A program made the position numbers and the translations under genes. DNA of 64,000 nt from Candidatus Brocadia sinica JPN1. Its GTDB lineage: Bacteria > Planctomycetota > Brocadiia > Brocadiales > Brocadiaceae. Below the pieces are notes generated by a model, which worked only from the letters and a program-made list of their open reading frames with translations, searched no databases and had not been told where the DNA came from. The stretch covers positions 682,001 to 746,000 of the forward strand of contig NZ_BAFN01000001.1 in assembly GCF_000949635.1 (NCBI RefSeq), written 5' to 3'. How positions within the stretch are numbered: position 1 is the stretch's first letter; each line of letters starts with the position of its first letter. Positions 52,558 to 61,082 of the stretch are shown here, piece after piece.

Positions 52558-55500
52558 ATGAACAGAGCAAATGCAAAAAAGGTTACATATGGAAATCATT
52601 GGGATTTTCTGTCAGCATGGCTTTCGATAATTATTGGAGTCGTCCTGGTGGCTGTTTCAATTATTCTCCGGCGGACGCTTGTTGTTCAGGAACATTCTCA
52701 TATTAGACAGATCATTGAATTAAGGGCTAAGGATTTAAAGACCAATACTGAGAGACTTTTGGAATCTCAGGCACAGGCGCTGACCCGCATGGCAAGACGC
52801 TGGGAAAGGCGAGGCGAGACAACGAAAGAGGAGTGGGAATCGGATGTAAGACTTTATGTGAATCAGCATTCCTTTTATCAGGCTATCGAATGGGCGGATT
52901 CTTCATTCCATGTGCGCTGGATTGTGCCACTGGAGGGGAACGAGGAAGCTCAGAATCTCAATCTTGCATTCGAGGAGCGACGGAGAATCGCACTTGAAAA
53001 GGCCAGAGACAGTCGGGAGATCACGGTAACACATGCTATCGACTTAGTGCAAGGCGAAAAAGGTTTTCTCGTGAATCTGCCAATTTACCCGGGAAAGAAT
53101 TTTGATGGATTCATTCTTGGAGTTTTTCGTATCAACAAATTATTTTCCTCGATCCTGACTGATAAAGATTTATCACGATTTTCATTTGCTGTTTTTGATG
53201 ATGAGGAAGAAGTCTATAGTCAAGGCAATGATAACAGGGAAAATATGGCTAAATGGTCTATTGAGAAAGAAATCAAATTTTATAATATAGCCTTACGCAT
53301 ACTCGTATGGCCACGCGAGGAGCTATTTGTAGAATTGCAATCTATTGTCCCAGAAATCGCATTAATTACCGGTATTTTCATGTCTCTGTTCATTGCATTA
53401 GCGGTTTATTTTTTTCAAAAAGCCTCGTTTCGTACAAAAGAGATTGAAATTTTGAATCGGAACTTGTTTCATGAAGTCATTGAGCGCAGGCATGCCGAGG
53501 CTATGCTGCAAAAAGCTCACAATGAATTAGAAGTGCGGGTGAAAGAACGTACCGCAGAGTTGACGGAAGTCAATAAAGCATTAGAACGTGAAATTACCGA
53601 GCGCAAGCAAACGGCGGATGAAATTTATTTGCTGCGAGAAATGATCCTGGATATCAGTAATTCCAAAGATTTGCATGATGCACTGGTCATTACAATGCAA
53701 AAGGTGTGTGATATTACAGGCTGGGTTTACGGGGAGGCCTGGAAGCTTAGTTCAAACGGCACACACTTATTGCGCAATAGAGCAATGTATAGTACTATCA
53801 AGGGTCTGGAGAAATTCATTGCGTCAACCGAAGGAATGAGCTTTCCCATGGGTAAGGGTCTTCCTGGCAAAGCATGGAAAACGAAGCAGCCCGTGTGGGT
53901 ATATGATGTTGCCGATGACCCGGAGTATTTGCGCAGACAGATTGCCGGAGAAACAGGGATAAAGACCGGGATAGCCTTCCCTGTTATTGCAAATGATGAG
54001 GTGGTTACTGCTATCGTGTTTTATCAGGTAAAGTTGGAAGAACGAAACGAAAGACTGGTTAGACTTGTTTCGGCGGTTGTGACTCAACTGGGTCCTGTCA
54101 TTAAACGTAAGCAAGCAGAGGACGCATTGCGGGAGAGTGAAGAGCGGTTGCGGGCCATCCTTGATAATGCTACGTCTCTCATCTACATGAAGGATATTCA
54201 GGGTCGATACCTTTTCATCAACAGACAATTTCAAAAGTTGTTCCCTAGTTCAACTAATGAAATAAAATACAAGACTGACAAAGACCTCTACCCAGAGAAA
54301 TTGGCCGATGCATTTCAGGCAAACGACAGAAAAGTACTCGAAGCGAAAATTGCTTTCGAATTTGATGAGTTAGTACCCCAGAAAGATGGACTACACAACT
54401 ATCTTTCGATCAAGTTCCCGCTTTTTGATTCCACTGGGGCTGTCTACGCAATTTGCGGTATCTCAACGGATATAACCGAACGCAAACGGATGGAAGAAAT
54501 ATTGTTTAATATTGCAGAAGGGGTTGTTGCAAAAATCGGTAAGGCATTTTTCCAGTCATTGGTGTTGCAAATTGCGGAGATGTTGAACATTGATTATGTA
54601 ATGGTTTCTAAACTGATTCATGAAGGGAACGAACTGGAAACTATTGCCCTGTATGCCCACGGTGCGATCCTGGATAATGTTGTGTATCCTTTTGTCGGGA
54701 CACCGGATGAAAAAGTCCTGGAGAAAGGTCTCTTGACGTATTATGAGAACCCCCAGCAACAATTTCCGAAAGATCATTCACTGGGAGAAATGGGTGTGAA
54801 GAGTTACATGGGTATTCCCCTGACTGACAGCAACAAACACCCACTGGGATTGCTGGTGATCATGGGGAAAAAAGAACTGAAGGAAGTCGAAATTGCAGGA
54901 TCTTTACTAAAGATCTTTGCAGGGCGTGCCTCAGCAGAGCTGGAGCGCGAGCGAGCGGAAAAAACATTGCAGGAGAGTGAAGCCCGTCTCTCCGAGGCAC
55001 AACAAATCGCACGTATCGGCAGCTGGGAGTGGGATATCATAAAAAATAAGATGTGCTATTCTGATGCGGTTTATTGCATATTTGGCCTGTCATCACAAGA
55101 ATTTGGTGATACCTACGATGCGTTTTTAGATCGTATCCATCCTGACGACAGTGCATTCGTGAGGGAATCTATTGATAAAGCTTTATCTGAGAGAAAACCT
55201 TACGATATAAAATACCGCATAACTTTAAAAGATAATACGATACGCTTTATTCACGAAAAGGTGGTGGTCTTGTTTGATAATATGGGAATAAGACCTGTTC
55301 GCATGGTGGGGACGATTCAGGACATTTCCGAAATAAAACAAGCAGAAGAAGAGCAGTCACGACTGAGAGAACAACTTGAACGTGTATCCAAACTGGAATC
55401 TATCGGTAAACTTGCCGGGGGTATTGCCCATGACTTCAACAACATCCTTACGGTAATATCGGGATATGGACAGTTGTTAAACAAGGAGTTGAAAGGAGAC

Positions 55501-56529
55501 GATCCATTTAAGGCTTATGTTGAAAAAATCGTTACATCCGCGGATAGGGCGGCGCAGTTAACGCAAGGTCTCCTTGCATTTGGCAGAAAACAGATATCCG
55601 ATCAGAAGCCGGTAGAAATAAATGAACTCATGAAAAGTTCAGAGTGTCTTATGAGGAGGCTTCTCGGTGAGGACATAGAACTTACGATCAGCCTTACGGA
55701 CAAAAAGTGTATTGTGATGGCGGACAGCGGCCAGATAGAGCAGGTCATGATGAACCTTGCCACAAATGCAAGGGATGCCATGCCTCATGGAGGGGAGATA
55801 ATCATACACACAAACATAATTGAATTAGACAATGAATACAGAAAGACACATGGTTATGGTGAGACAGGGAAGTACGTCCTTTTGTCTTTTTCAGATACTG
55901 GTGAAGGTATGGATGAGGAGACGAGAAAAAGGATATTTGAGCCGTACTTTACGACCAAGGATGTCGGAAAGGGTACCGGGCTTGGCCTCTCGATTGTGTA
56001 CGGAATAGTGAAACAACATAATGGTTACATAAATGCCTATAGTGAGCCGGGCAAAGGTACATCATTCAAGATATATTTACCCCTGATTGAGTCAGCGGTT
56101 GAAAAGAAAAGACGAGAAACACATACACTTACCGCCGGTGGTACGGAGACAATATTGATGGCAGAAGATGAATTAGAAGTAAGGAATCTTGTAAAGACAG
56201 TACTTGAGGGAAATGGTTATAAGGTCATAGAAGCGACAGACGGAGAGGATGCAATCAAGAAGTTTACGGAACATAAAGACGAAATCAACCTTCTTATCTT
56301 TGACGTAGTGATGCCCAAAAAAAGCGGTAAAGACGCATACGATACTATAAGGAAGGTGAAACCAGAGGTAAAAACCCTTTTTATGAGCGGTTATAGTGAG
56401 GATATTATTCATAAAAGAGGTTTCGTCATTGAAAAGGGATTAACCTATGTATCAAAGCCCATTTTACCAACGGAACTATTGAAGATTGTAAGAGAATTAC
56501 TGGACAAGCCTTTTGGAAGAGATCCCTAG
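52558..56529 (+). CDS. Large hybrid sensor histidine kinase (membrane, GAF/PAS/GAF/PAS, HK, REC)
   Basis: 1323 residues. Two membrane helices (about 20-42, 264-285) flank a ~220-residue external sensor of CHASE-like type. Coiled coil 300-350, then GAF (about 360-520, [12 protein letters not shown]), PAS (525-640, [20 protein letters not shown]), GAF (650-800), PAS (810-930, [20 protein letters not shown]). HisKA with His in [12 protein letters not shown] (about 957), HATPase ([24 protein letters not shown] about 1139), C-terminal receiver ([10 protein letters not shown]; phospho-Asp in [13 protein letters not shown] about 1246). It follows gvpK and precedes the second sigma54 activator. Its C-terminal third closely resembles the kinase at the right edge. 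Confidence 0.93.
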   Translation: MNRANAKKVTYGNHWDFLSAWLSIIIGVVLVAVSIILRRTLVVQEHSHIRQIIELRAKDLKTNTERLLESQAQALTRMARRWERRGETTKEEWESDVRLYVNQHSFYQAIEWADSSFHVRWIVPLEGNEEAQNLNLAFEERRRIALEKARDSREITVTHAIDLVQGEKGFLVNLPIYPGKNFDGFILGVFRINKLFSSILTDKDLSRFSFAVFDDEEEVYSQGNDNRENMAKWSIEKEIKFYNIALRILVWPREELFVELQSIVPEIALITGIFMSLFIALAVYFFQKASFRTKEIEILNRNLFHEVIERRHAEAMLQKAHNELEVRVKERTAELTEVNKALEREITERKQTADEIYLLREMILDISNSKDLHDALVITMQKVCDITGWVYGEAWKLSSNGTHLLRNRAMYSTIKGLEKFIASTEGMSFPMGKGLPGKAWKTKQPVWVYDVADDPEYLRRQIAGETGIKTGIAFPVIANDEVVTAIVFYQVKLEERNERLVRLVSAVVTQLGPVIKRKQAEDALRESEERLRAILDNATSLIYMKDIQGRYLFINRQFQKLFPSSTNEIKYKTDKDLYPEKLADAFQANDRKVLEAKIAFEFDELVPQKDGLHNYLSIKFPLFDSTGAVYAICGISTDITERKRMEEILFNIAEGVVAKIGKAFFQSLVLQIAEMLNIDYVMVSKLIHEGNELETIALYAHGAILDNVVYPFVGTPDEKVLEKGLLTYYENPQQQFPKDHSLGEMGVKSYMGIPLTDSNKHPLGLLVIMGKKELKEVEIAGSLLKIFAGRASAELERERAEKTLQESEARLSEAQQIARIGSWEWDIIKNKMCYSDAVYCIFGLSSQEFGDTYDAFLDRIHPDDSAFVRESIDKALSERKPYDIKYRITLKDNTIRFIHEKVVVLFDNMGIRPVRMVGTIQDISEIKQAEEEQSRLREQLERVSKLESIGKLAGGIAHDFNNILTVISGYGQLLNKELKGDDPFKAYVEKIVTSADRAAQLTQGLLAFGRKQISDQKPVEINELMKSSECLMRRLLGEDIELTISLTDKKCIVMADSGQIEQVMMNLATNARDAMPHGGEIIIHTNIIELDNEYRKTHGYGETGKYVLLSFSDTGEGMDEETRKRIFEPYFTTKDVGKGTGLGLSIVYGIVKQHNGYINAYSEPGKGTSFKIYLPLIESAVEKKRRETHTLTAGGTETILMAEDELEVRNLVKTVLEGNGYKVIEATDGEDAIKKFTEHKDEINLLIFDVVMPKKSGKDAYDTIRKVKPEVKTLFMSGYSEDIIHKRGFVIEKGLTYVSKPILPTELLKIVRELLDKPFGRDP

Positions 56530-56623
56530 CCCTGCATGGCCGCAATCAAAATGACCTCCCCTTGCTCCCATTCGCAAGGACTTACATCTGGACAATTTTT
56601 TGCTGAGGTAAGTGGTCGCTATT

Positions 56624-56768
56624 ATTCTGATGTTTCGGCGTGTCCTCACGCCGAAACCCACTGCCGATGACTTCCGATTCTTCGGTACTGAGGATTTCTT
56701 GTTTCGGTGAGAGGACTCACCGAAACATCCAACATTATTAAGTAATTCATAGGATTATTCATCTGATA
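56624..56768. repeat. Composite hairpin repeat, family B copy 3
   Basis: Same order and orientation as copy 1: TTTCGGCGTGTCCTCACGCC-GAAA, spacer CCCACTGCCGATGAC, TTTCGGTGAGAGGACTCACC-GAAA, then CATAGGATTATTCATCTGAT. Confidence 0.85.
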
Positions 56769-56813
56769 ATGGTTGATTTCCCACGCCAAAAATTGTTCTC
56801 AATACCCCCACTG

Positions 56814-56890
56814 CTTGTTCCCAAACCATGTCCTCATGAAACCTGCCCTCACGGAAGTGGGGAATGAGGAAGGAGTTTTGGAGCGAGCAG
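56814..56890. repeat. 77-base dispersed repeat, family E copy 1
   Basis: Begins CTTGTTCCCAAACCATGTCC and ends GAAGGAGTTTTGGAGCGAGC. Reappears almost exactly in inverted orientation at 59514-59590. Contains an internal ATGAAACCTGCCCTCACGGA segment. The remaining gap to 57379 holds a partial family-F hairpin (56905-56931) and no gene. Confidence 0.75.
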
Positions 56891-57379
56891 TTGAACAACC
56901 TCCTGACCCCCTTTGATAAGGGGGAATTTGCCTATTCCGTAAAGCTTATATCATATTTCTCACACCCTCCTGAAGAACAAATTTGAAAGCGCAACGAATC
57001 AGGAATAGTATTTGCTCTTAATATAAAATTAGAGATCAATTAATTTTACATAAAGAATAAATATGGAGCTAATATGCCTGATATTTATGACTTATCTTAT
57101 CCGGAGACGATTTTTGCTTGATAAATAAAAAGGCGAATGGCTCATGTAATATTGAGTATTTGTCTAAAAATTCAGCACAAAAAAGGAGGTATCCAAAAAA
57201 CAAACAAATTTTTGGTTTTCTTGTTTTCGTGGCGGAATAACAACGGAGGGAAGGCAATGTCTCAGTCGTTCACATTTTAATTCAATGACATTGCCACCAG
57301 GGGATTGGGAACATTTATTGATAGGTTCGTGCAGCCAGAAGTTTCCGTATTACCTCCCCTTGATGGGGGGAGATCAAGA

Positions 57380-58930
57380 ATGAGTGTGAACTATTATAAC
57401 TTTTCAAAAATAAACATGAATATGAACAATACATCTGAACACAAAATAAACGTTCTCATTATAGACGATGAAGTAGATGTGGGTTATATGATTTCACATA
57501 TCTTAAATCAGGCAGGATACACCACGTATACTGCAACTGACGGGAATAAAGGGATTACCATATTTAACGAGAAATGTCCTGATGCTGTCATTTTAGATCT
57601 CCGTATGCCATGCATGAACGGCATGGATGTTTTAAGGCAAATTAAACATGTCAATGATAGTGTTCCTGTCATAATAATTACAGCCTATGGAGAAATACAG
57701 TCGGCTGTCGAGGCAATTAAATTTGGCGCTTATGATTTTTTAAAAAAACCTTTCGCTAATGATGAGCTTGTTTTGGCGGTAAAGAGGGCAGTCGAAGAAA
57801 AGGCAATGCGTAATGAGATTCAGAAGCTTAAGACACAACTGGGTGTGACCATGCCGTTAATTGAACAGATGGGTTCCAGCGCTGAAATTGCAAGATTAAA
57901 CGCACAGATAGAGTGTGTTGCCCCTACAAACTTTACGGTTGTTATTTATGGTGAGACAGGTTCAGGCAAAGAATTAGTGGCACGGGGTATCCATAATAGA
58001 AGTTCCAGGAAAGACAAATCCTTTGTGGTAGTAGATTGCGGTTCGATCCCGGAAACGTTGATTGAAAGTGAACTTTTCGGATATGAGAAAGGAACCTTTA
58101 CTGGTGCGGATCAAAAAAAGATCGGACAATTTGAAATGGCTTCCGGCGGTACTCTATTTCTCGATGAGATTGGAAATTTACCGAGGTCTATGCAGGGTAA
58201 ATTGCTGAGAGTGCTTCAGGAACGGCGAATCCGGCGTTTAGGAAGTAGTAAGGAAATCGAGGTTGATGTACGTGTTGTTGTGGCTGGAAATGAACGCCTG
58301 GAGACTTTGGTAAACGCCGGGCATTTTCGAATGGACTTGTATCAAAGGTTGAACGAATTTTGTATTGAGATACCACCATTGCGACAACGCAAGGAAGATA
58401 TCATATATCTCTCTCAGAGATTCCTGGATATAACCAACGGAGAATTAAAAAAGAATATTCAGGAAATTGCAAAAGATGCATTGGAAAAGCTGCTGACATA
58501 CGATTGGCCAGGTAATGTGAGAGAACTGAAAAATGTCATCAAACGTGCAGTCTTATTAGCCTCGGATATTATTGAAACGAAACATCTTCTGATAAATGAA
58601 TTGGAGCATAAAAAAAAGCCTGGTTACATGATGGAACAGACAACGAGCATAGTGCATGGGGCAACAAGACATACAATTTCCCTGGATTTTGATATAAATA
58701 ATGGTAAAGATATTTCACTTCATAATAGTGTGTCCAGGTGCATTGAGAGTGCTGAAATAATAATGATTACAGATGCCTTAAAACATACCAATGGAAACAA
58801 GAGCCGGGCAGCAAAGATACTCAAGATTGACAACAAGACTTTGCACTACAAGATCAAGAAATATGGTATTACGGTACAGCCGATGATAGAAGTTGCCCAT
58901 CCGATACCATCGGTATCCTGCATAGATTAA
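57380..58930 (+). CDS. Sigma54-dependent response regulator, NtrC family (paralogue)
   Basis: 516 residues from ATG at 57380 (GGGGGGAGATCAAGA upstream; ATG 57422 is an alternative). Receiver (LIIDDEVDVGYMIS; AVILDLRMPCMNGMD), AAA+ domain (GETGSGKELVA; GTFTGA loop; GGTLFLDEIGNLPRSMQGK; YDWPGNVRELKNVI) and Fis-type HTH (GNKSRAAKILKIDNKTLHYK). It aligns along its whole length with the activator at 34334, including the linker, so the two arose by duplication and may recognise related enhancers. Placement after the hybrid kinase gene suggests it is one output of that kinase. Confidence 0.93.
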   Translation: MSVNYYNFSKINMNMNNTSEHKINVLIIDDEVDVGYMISHILNQAGYTTYTATDGNKGITIFNEKCPDAVILDLRMPCMNGMDVLRQIKHVNDSVPVIIITAYGEIQSAVEAIKFGAYDFLKKPFANDELVLAVKRAVEEKAMRNEIQKLKTQLGVTMPLIEQMGSSAEIARLNAQIECVAPTNFTVVIYGETGSGKELVARGIHNRSSRKDKSFVVVDCGSIPETLIESELFGYEKGTFTGADQKKIGQFEMASGGTLFLDEIGNLPRSMQGKLLRVLQERRIRRLGSSKEIEVDVRVVVAGNERLETLVNAGHFRMDLYQRLNEFCIEIPPLRQRKEDIIYLSQRFLDITNGELKKNIQEIAKDALEKLLTYDWPGNVRELKNVIKRAVLLASDIIETKHLLINELEHKKKPGYMMEQTTSIVHGATRHTISLDFDINNGKDISLHNSVSRCIESAEIIMITDALKHTNGNKSRAAKILKIDNKTLHYKIKKYGITVQPMIEVAHPIPSVSCID

Positions 58931-59000
58931 ATTAGGCATTCTGCAACTTTTATAACAGCGTAGTGGCAAGGCGCGCCTTGCCACTACTGTTGGTTTGAAT
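58930..59000. repeat. Hairpin repeat, family C copy 3
   Basis: Core 58960-58987 identical to that at 50544-50571; flanks ATTAGGCATTCTGCAACTTT and TGTTGGTTTGAA match the other copies. Begins at the stop codon of the activator gene, as copy 2 begins at the stop of the GvpJ-like gene. Confidence 0.85.
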
Positions 59001-59194
59001 TTCCTTTCATTGATCCTCTAGTAAAAAGCGCCACTATATTCCGGCGCAGCAGACCTGCAATCAAATAACAAATAAATTCTTAAACAACTCGCCTGTAAAA
59101 ATTTCGTAAAAATTTAGTATTTTGAAGGATTTTTCCCCTTTAATCCCCCGTAAACGGGGGAGACTCGTTTCCCTCTCTGTTTACGGAGAGGGTT

Positions 59195-59234
59195 AGGGTG
59201 GGGGTGGGGGTGGGGGTGGGGGTGTGGGGGGTGG
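59195..59234 (+). repeat. G-rich tandem repeat (GGGGGT)n
   Basis: AGGG followed by four GGGGGT-like hexamers and GTGGGGGGTGG. Enough G-runs for a G-quadruplex on the plus strand. Non-coding, within the gap 58931-59959. Confidence 0.8.
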
Positions 59235-59322
59235 TACGGGAGCATTCCCGATTTTTGTACTAGTTAACCGCAGAGGGGTGCTGAGAACGCAGAGAATAAG
59301 GCATAAGGGGCATATGCGCGTT

Positions 59323-59355
59323 AACTCTGACAGGGTTTAAAACCCTGTCAGAGTT
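59323..59355. terminator. Perfect 16-bp palindrome, terminator-like
   Basis: AACTCTGACAGGGTTT - A - AAACCCTGTCAGAGTT followed by TT. A dispersed hairpin of this kind (CCCTGACAGGG) also appears at about 52231. The gap to 59959 otherwise shows no gene. Confidence 0.5.
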
Positions 59356-59513
59356 TTCATGCCCCCCCTTGCTCCTTATACCCTCCCTGCCTTCTTTGCA
59401 GTAATTCGCGCATTGTCTTTTTTACTCTTGCCGGGACATGTAGCACGACATTTATGCCGATGTCCTGCGAACTGAAGTTTGCGCTACACAGGCTGTAAAA
59501 CTTAATTTTTTAG

Positions 59514-59590
59514 CTGCTCGCTCCCAAACTCCTTCCTCATTCCCCACTTCCGTGAGGACAGGTTTCATGAGGACATGGTTTGGAAACAAG
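59514..59590. repeat. 77-base dispersed repeat, family E copy 2 (inverted)
   Basis: Reverse complement of 56814-56890: CTGCTCGCTCCCAAACTCCT ... GGACATGGTTTGGAAACAAG. Together the two copies form an inverted pair enclosing the second sigma54 activator gene. Confidence 0.75.
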
Positions 59591-59959
59591 CGGTGGCGGT
59601 TTATTTAAAGACAATTTTCAAACGGCTAAATTGTTACCAAAATTTCTTATCTGGCTAAGAACGTAGATCATTTAAAGTTCTGCTGTGTATGGAATCTGTA
59701 TCAAAAACTATGGCAATTGTGCTATGGAATCTTTTCATACAAAGTATGTTTACTAAATCAAGAGTTTTGCATTCAAAAATATAAAGCCTTTTAATTCTTT
59801 GCCCCCCACAAGGTTAAAACTTGTTTGATAATATTTATGGATAATGCATAACAAGGCATGGTTTTCGTAATAATGCCGTAAGAGAATAATTATTAACTGA
59901 ACAGGATTAGGGTTTAAATAATAAAAAAATGTTTTAAATTACAAATCGGGAGGGTATGT

Positions 59960-60067
59960 ATGGTTACAAAAGTAGTGAAAAGTAATCCATTTAATGAGAC
60001 CGTAAGTTATTTAAGGCCAGGTGATGGGTTTGTGGTTACTCCATATATAAAGGGAGGAAAAAAATAA
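59960..60067 (+). CDS. Putative 35-residue leader peptide coupled to the sigma factor gene
   Basis: ATG at 59960 with CGGGAGGGTATGT upstream, a good ribosome site. Product MVTKVVKSNPFNETVSYLRP plus GDGFVVTPYIKGGKK, then TAA whose last base is the A of the sigma-factor ATG (TAATG). The one-base overlap means translational coupling. The GFVVTPYI phrase resembles the GFATTPYI entry of GvpN in this window, which may be chance. It could be a real small protein (for example an anti-sigma or regulator) or only a translated leader. Confidence 0.5.
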   Translation: MVTKVVKSNPFNETVSYLRPGDGFVVTPYIKGGKK

Positions 60068-60828
60068 TGTGTATGGTAAACGAATTAAAAATTAACTATA
60101 CAAGAAATAATCAGAAAAAACGAGATAAATTGATTATAAAACACCTTCCACTGGTCAAGTATGTAGTGTCTAAAATTATAAATTATTTACCCTCGTTTGT
60201 AGACCAGGAAGACCTTATAGAGTACGGTATTGTTGGTTTGATAAAAGCGGCAGAAAAATATGATACAAGGAGAAACACAAAATTTAAATCATATGCTATG
60301 TATCGTATTCGTGGCTCAATTTTAGATTACCTGAGATCGCAGGAATGGATGCCTCGTACATTGCGTGAAAAAGCAAAGATGGTAAAAGATACATGCATTT
60401 CATTGGAGCAAAAACTCAGCAGGCCACCACAAACTGACGAGATTGCAAAGGCATTAAACATTGACCCTGCTGCGTTAAATAAATTGTTAGCAAACATCCA
60501 TTTTAGTACATTATTTTCTTTGGAAGGGTTTTGTCAAAAAACAGAAGATACTATGGAAGAGAATAGGAATCAAGAAATAAGAGATACTAAGTCCACTGAT
60601 CCGTTAAGCGAGTTACAGACAAAGGAAGAAATTTCTTTATTGGCACAGGCCATTGATGAACTACCAAAAAAAGAAAGACTGGTAATTACCTTATATTATT
60701 ATGAAGGTTTATTACTGAGGGAAATAAGTCGATCACTGGGCATCTCAGAATCAAGAGTATCGCAACTCCACCATCATGCTTTATTTTTACTTCGAATGAA
60801 AATGAGGAAGTCAGCATTGAACAATTGA
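60067..60828 (+). CDS. fliA: RNA polymerase sigma factor, FliA/WhiG (sigma28) type
   Basis: 253 residues; AAAGGGAGG lies eight bases upstream of ATG 60067. Region 2 (LVKYVVSKIINYLPSFVDQE, DLIEYGIVGLIKAAEKYDTR, FKSYAMYRIRGSILDYLRSQ), region 3 (ISLEQKLSRPPQTDEIAKAL) and region 4 (LPKKERLVITLYYYEGLLLR, EISRSLGISESRVSQLHHHA) are all present in FliA order. FliA factors read TAAA-N15-GCCGATAA promoters. No flagellar gene is seen in this window, while gvpA1 has a match to this promoter type, so it may serve the vesicle genes. Coupled to the preceding 35-codon frame. Confidence 0.93.
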   Translation: MCMVNELKINYTRNNQKKRDKLIIKHLPLVKYVVSKIINYLPSFVDQEDLIEYGIVGLIKAAEKYDTRRNTKFKSYAMYRIRGSILDYLRSQEWMPRTLREKAKMVKDTCISLEQKLSRPPQTDEIAKALNIDPAALNKLLANIHFSTLFSLEGFCQKTEDTMEENRNQEIRDTKSTDPLSELQTKEEISLLAQAIDELPKKERLVITLYYYEGLLLREISRSLGISESRVSQLHHHALFLLRMKMRKSALNN

Positions 60829-61082
60829 TAAATGATGTATCATTCAGCAAAAGTCGGGTTCTAGCATTCTGCGTATGGGTAAAGAATTTATCCGCATCAA
60901 ACACACCCCTTAAATCCCCAGAGGTAGGTCAACCGTCCCCGGTTGACATCATAATGACAAGCGGGGACGCTTGTCCTACCGATAGAGTGGACTTTTGCTC
61001 TTCCCTCGGAAGAGAGTGCCGGAAGTGTGTTTTCATTCAGGAAATGCTGCAATGCAAAGAATTCAAAGGTTACAGAGAATAG
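60825..61082 (+). CDS. Possible small cysteine-containing protein, partly repeat-derived
   Basis: 85 codons from TTG at 60825, overlapping the sigma-factor stop. The end [20 protein letters not shown] plus KEFKGYRE has four cysteines and looks protein-like. The centre (VGQPSPVDIIMTSGDACPTD) is read from a dispersed inverted repeat (about 60922-60979, GTAGGTCAACCGTCCCCGG against AAGCGGGGACGCTTGTCCTAC-type arm). No ATG and no ribosome site for the TTG beyond coupling. Could be a small zinc-binding partner of the sigma factor, or no gene. Confidence 0.3.
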   Translation: MINDVSFSKSRVLAFCVWVKNLSASNTPLKSPEVGQPSPVDIIMTSGDACPTDRVDFCSSLGRECRKCVFIQEMLQCKEFKGYRE

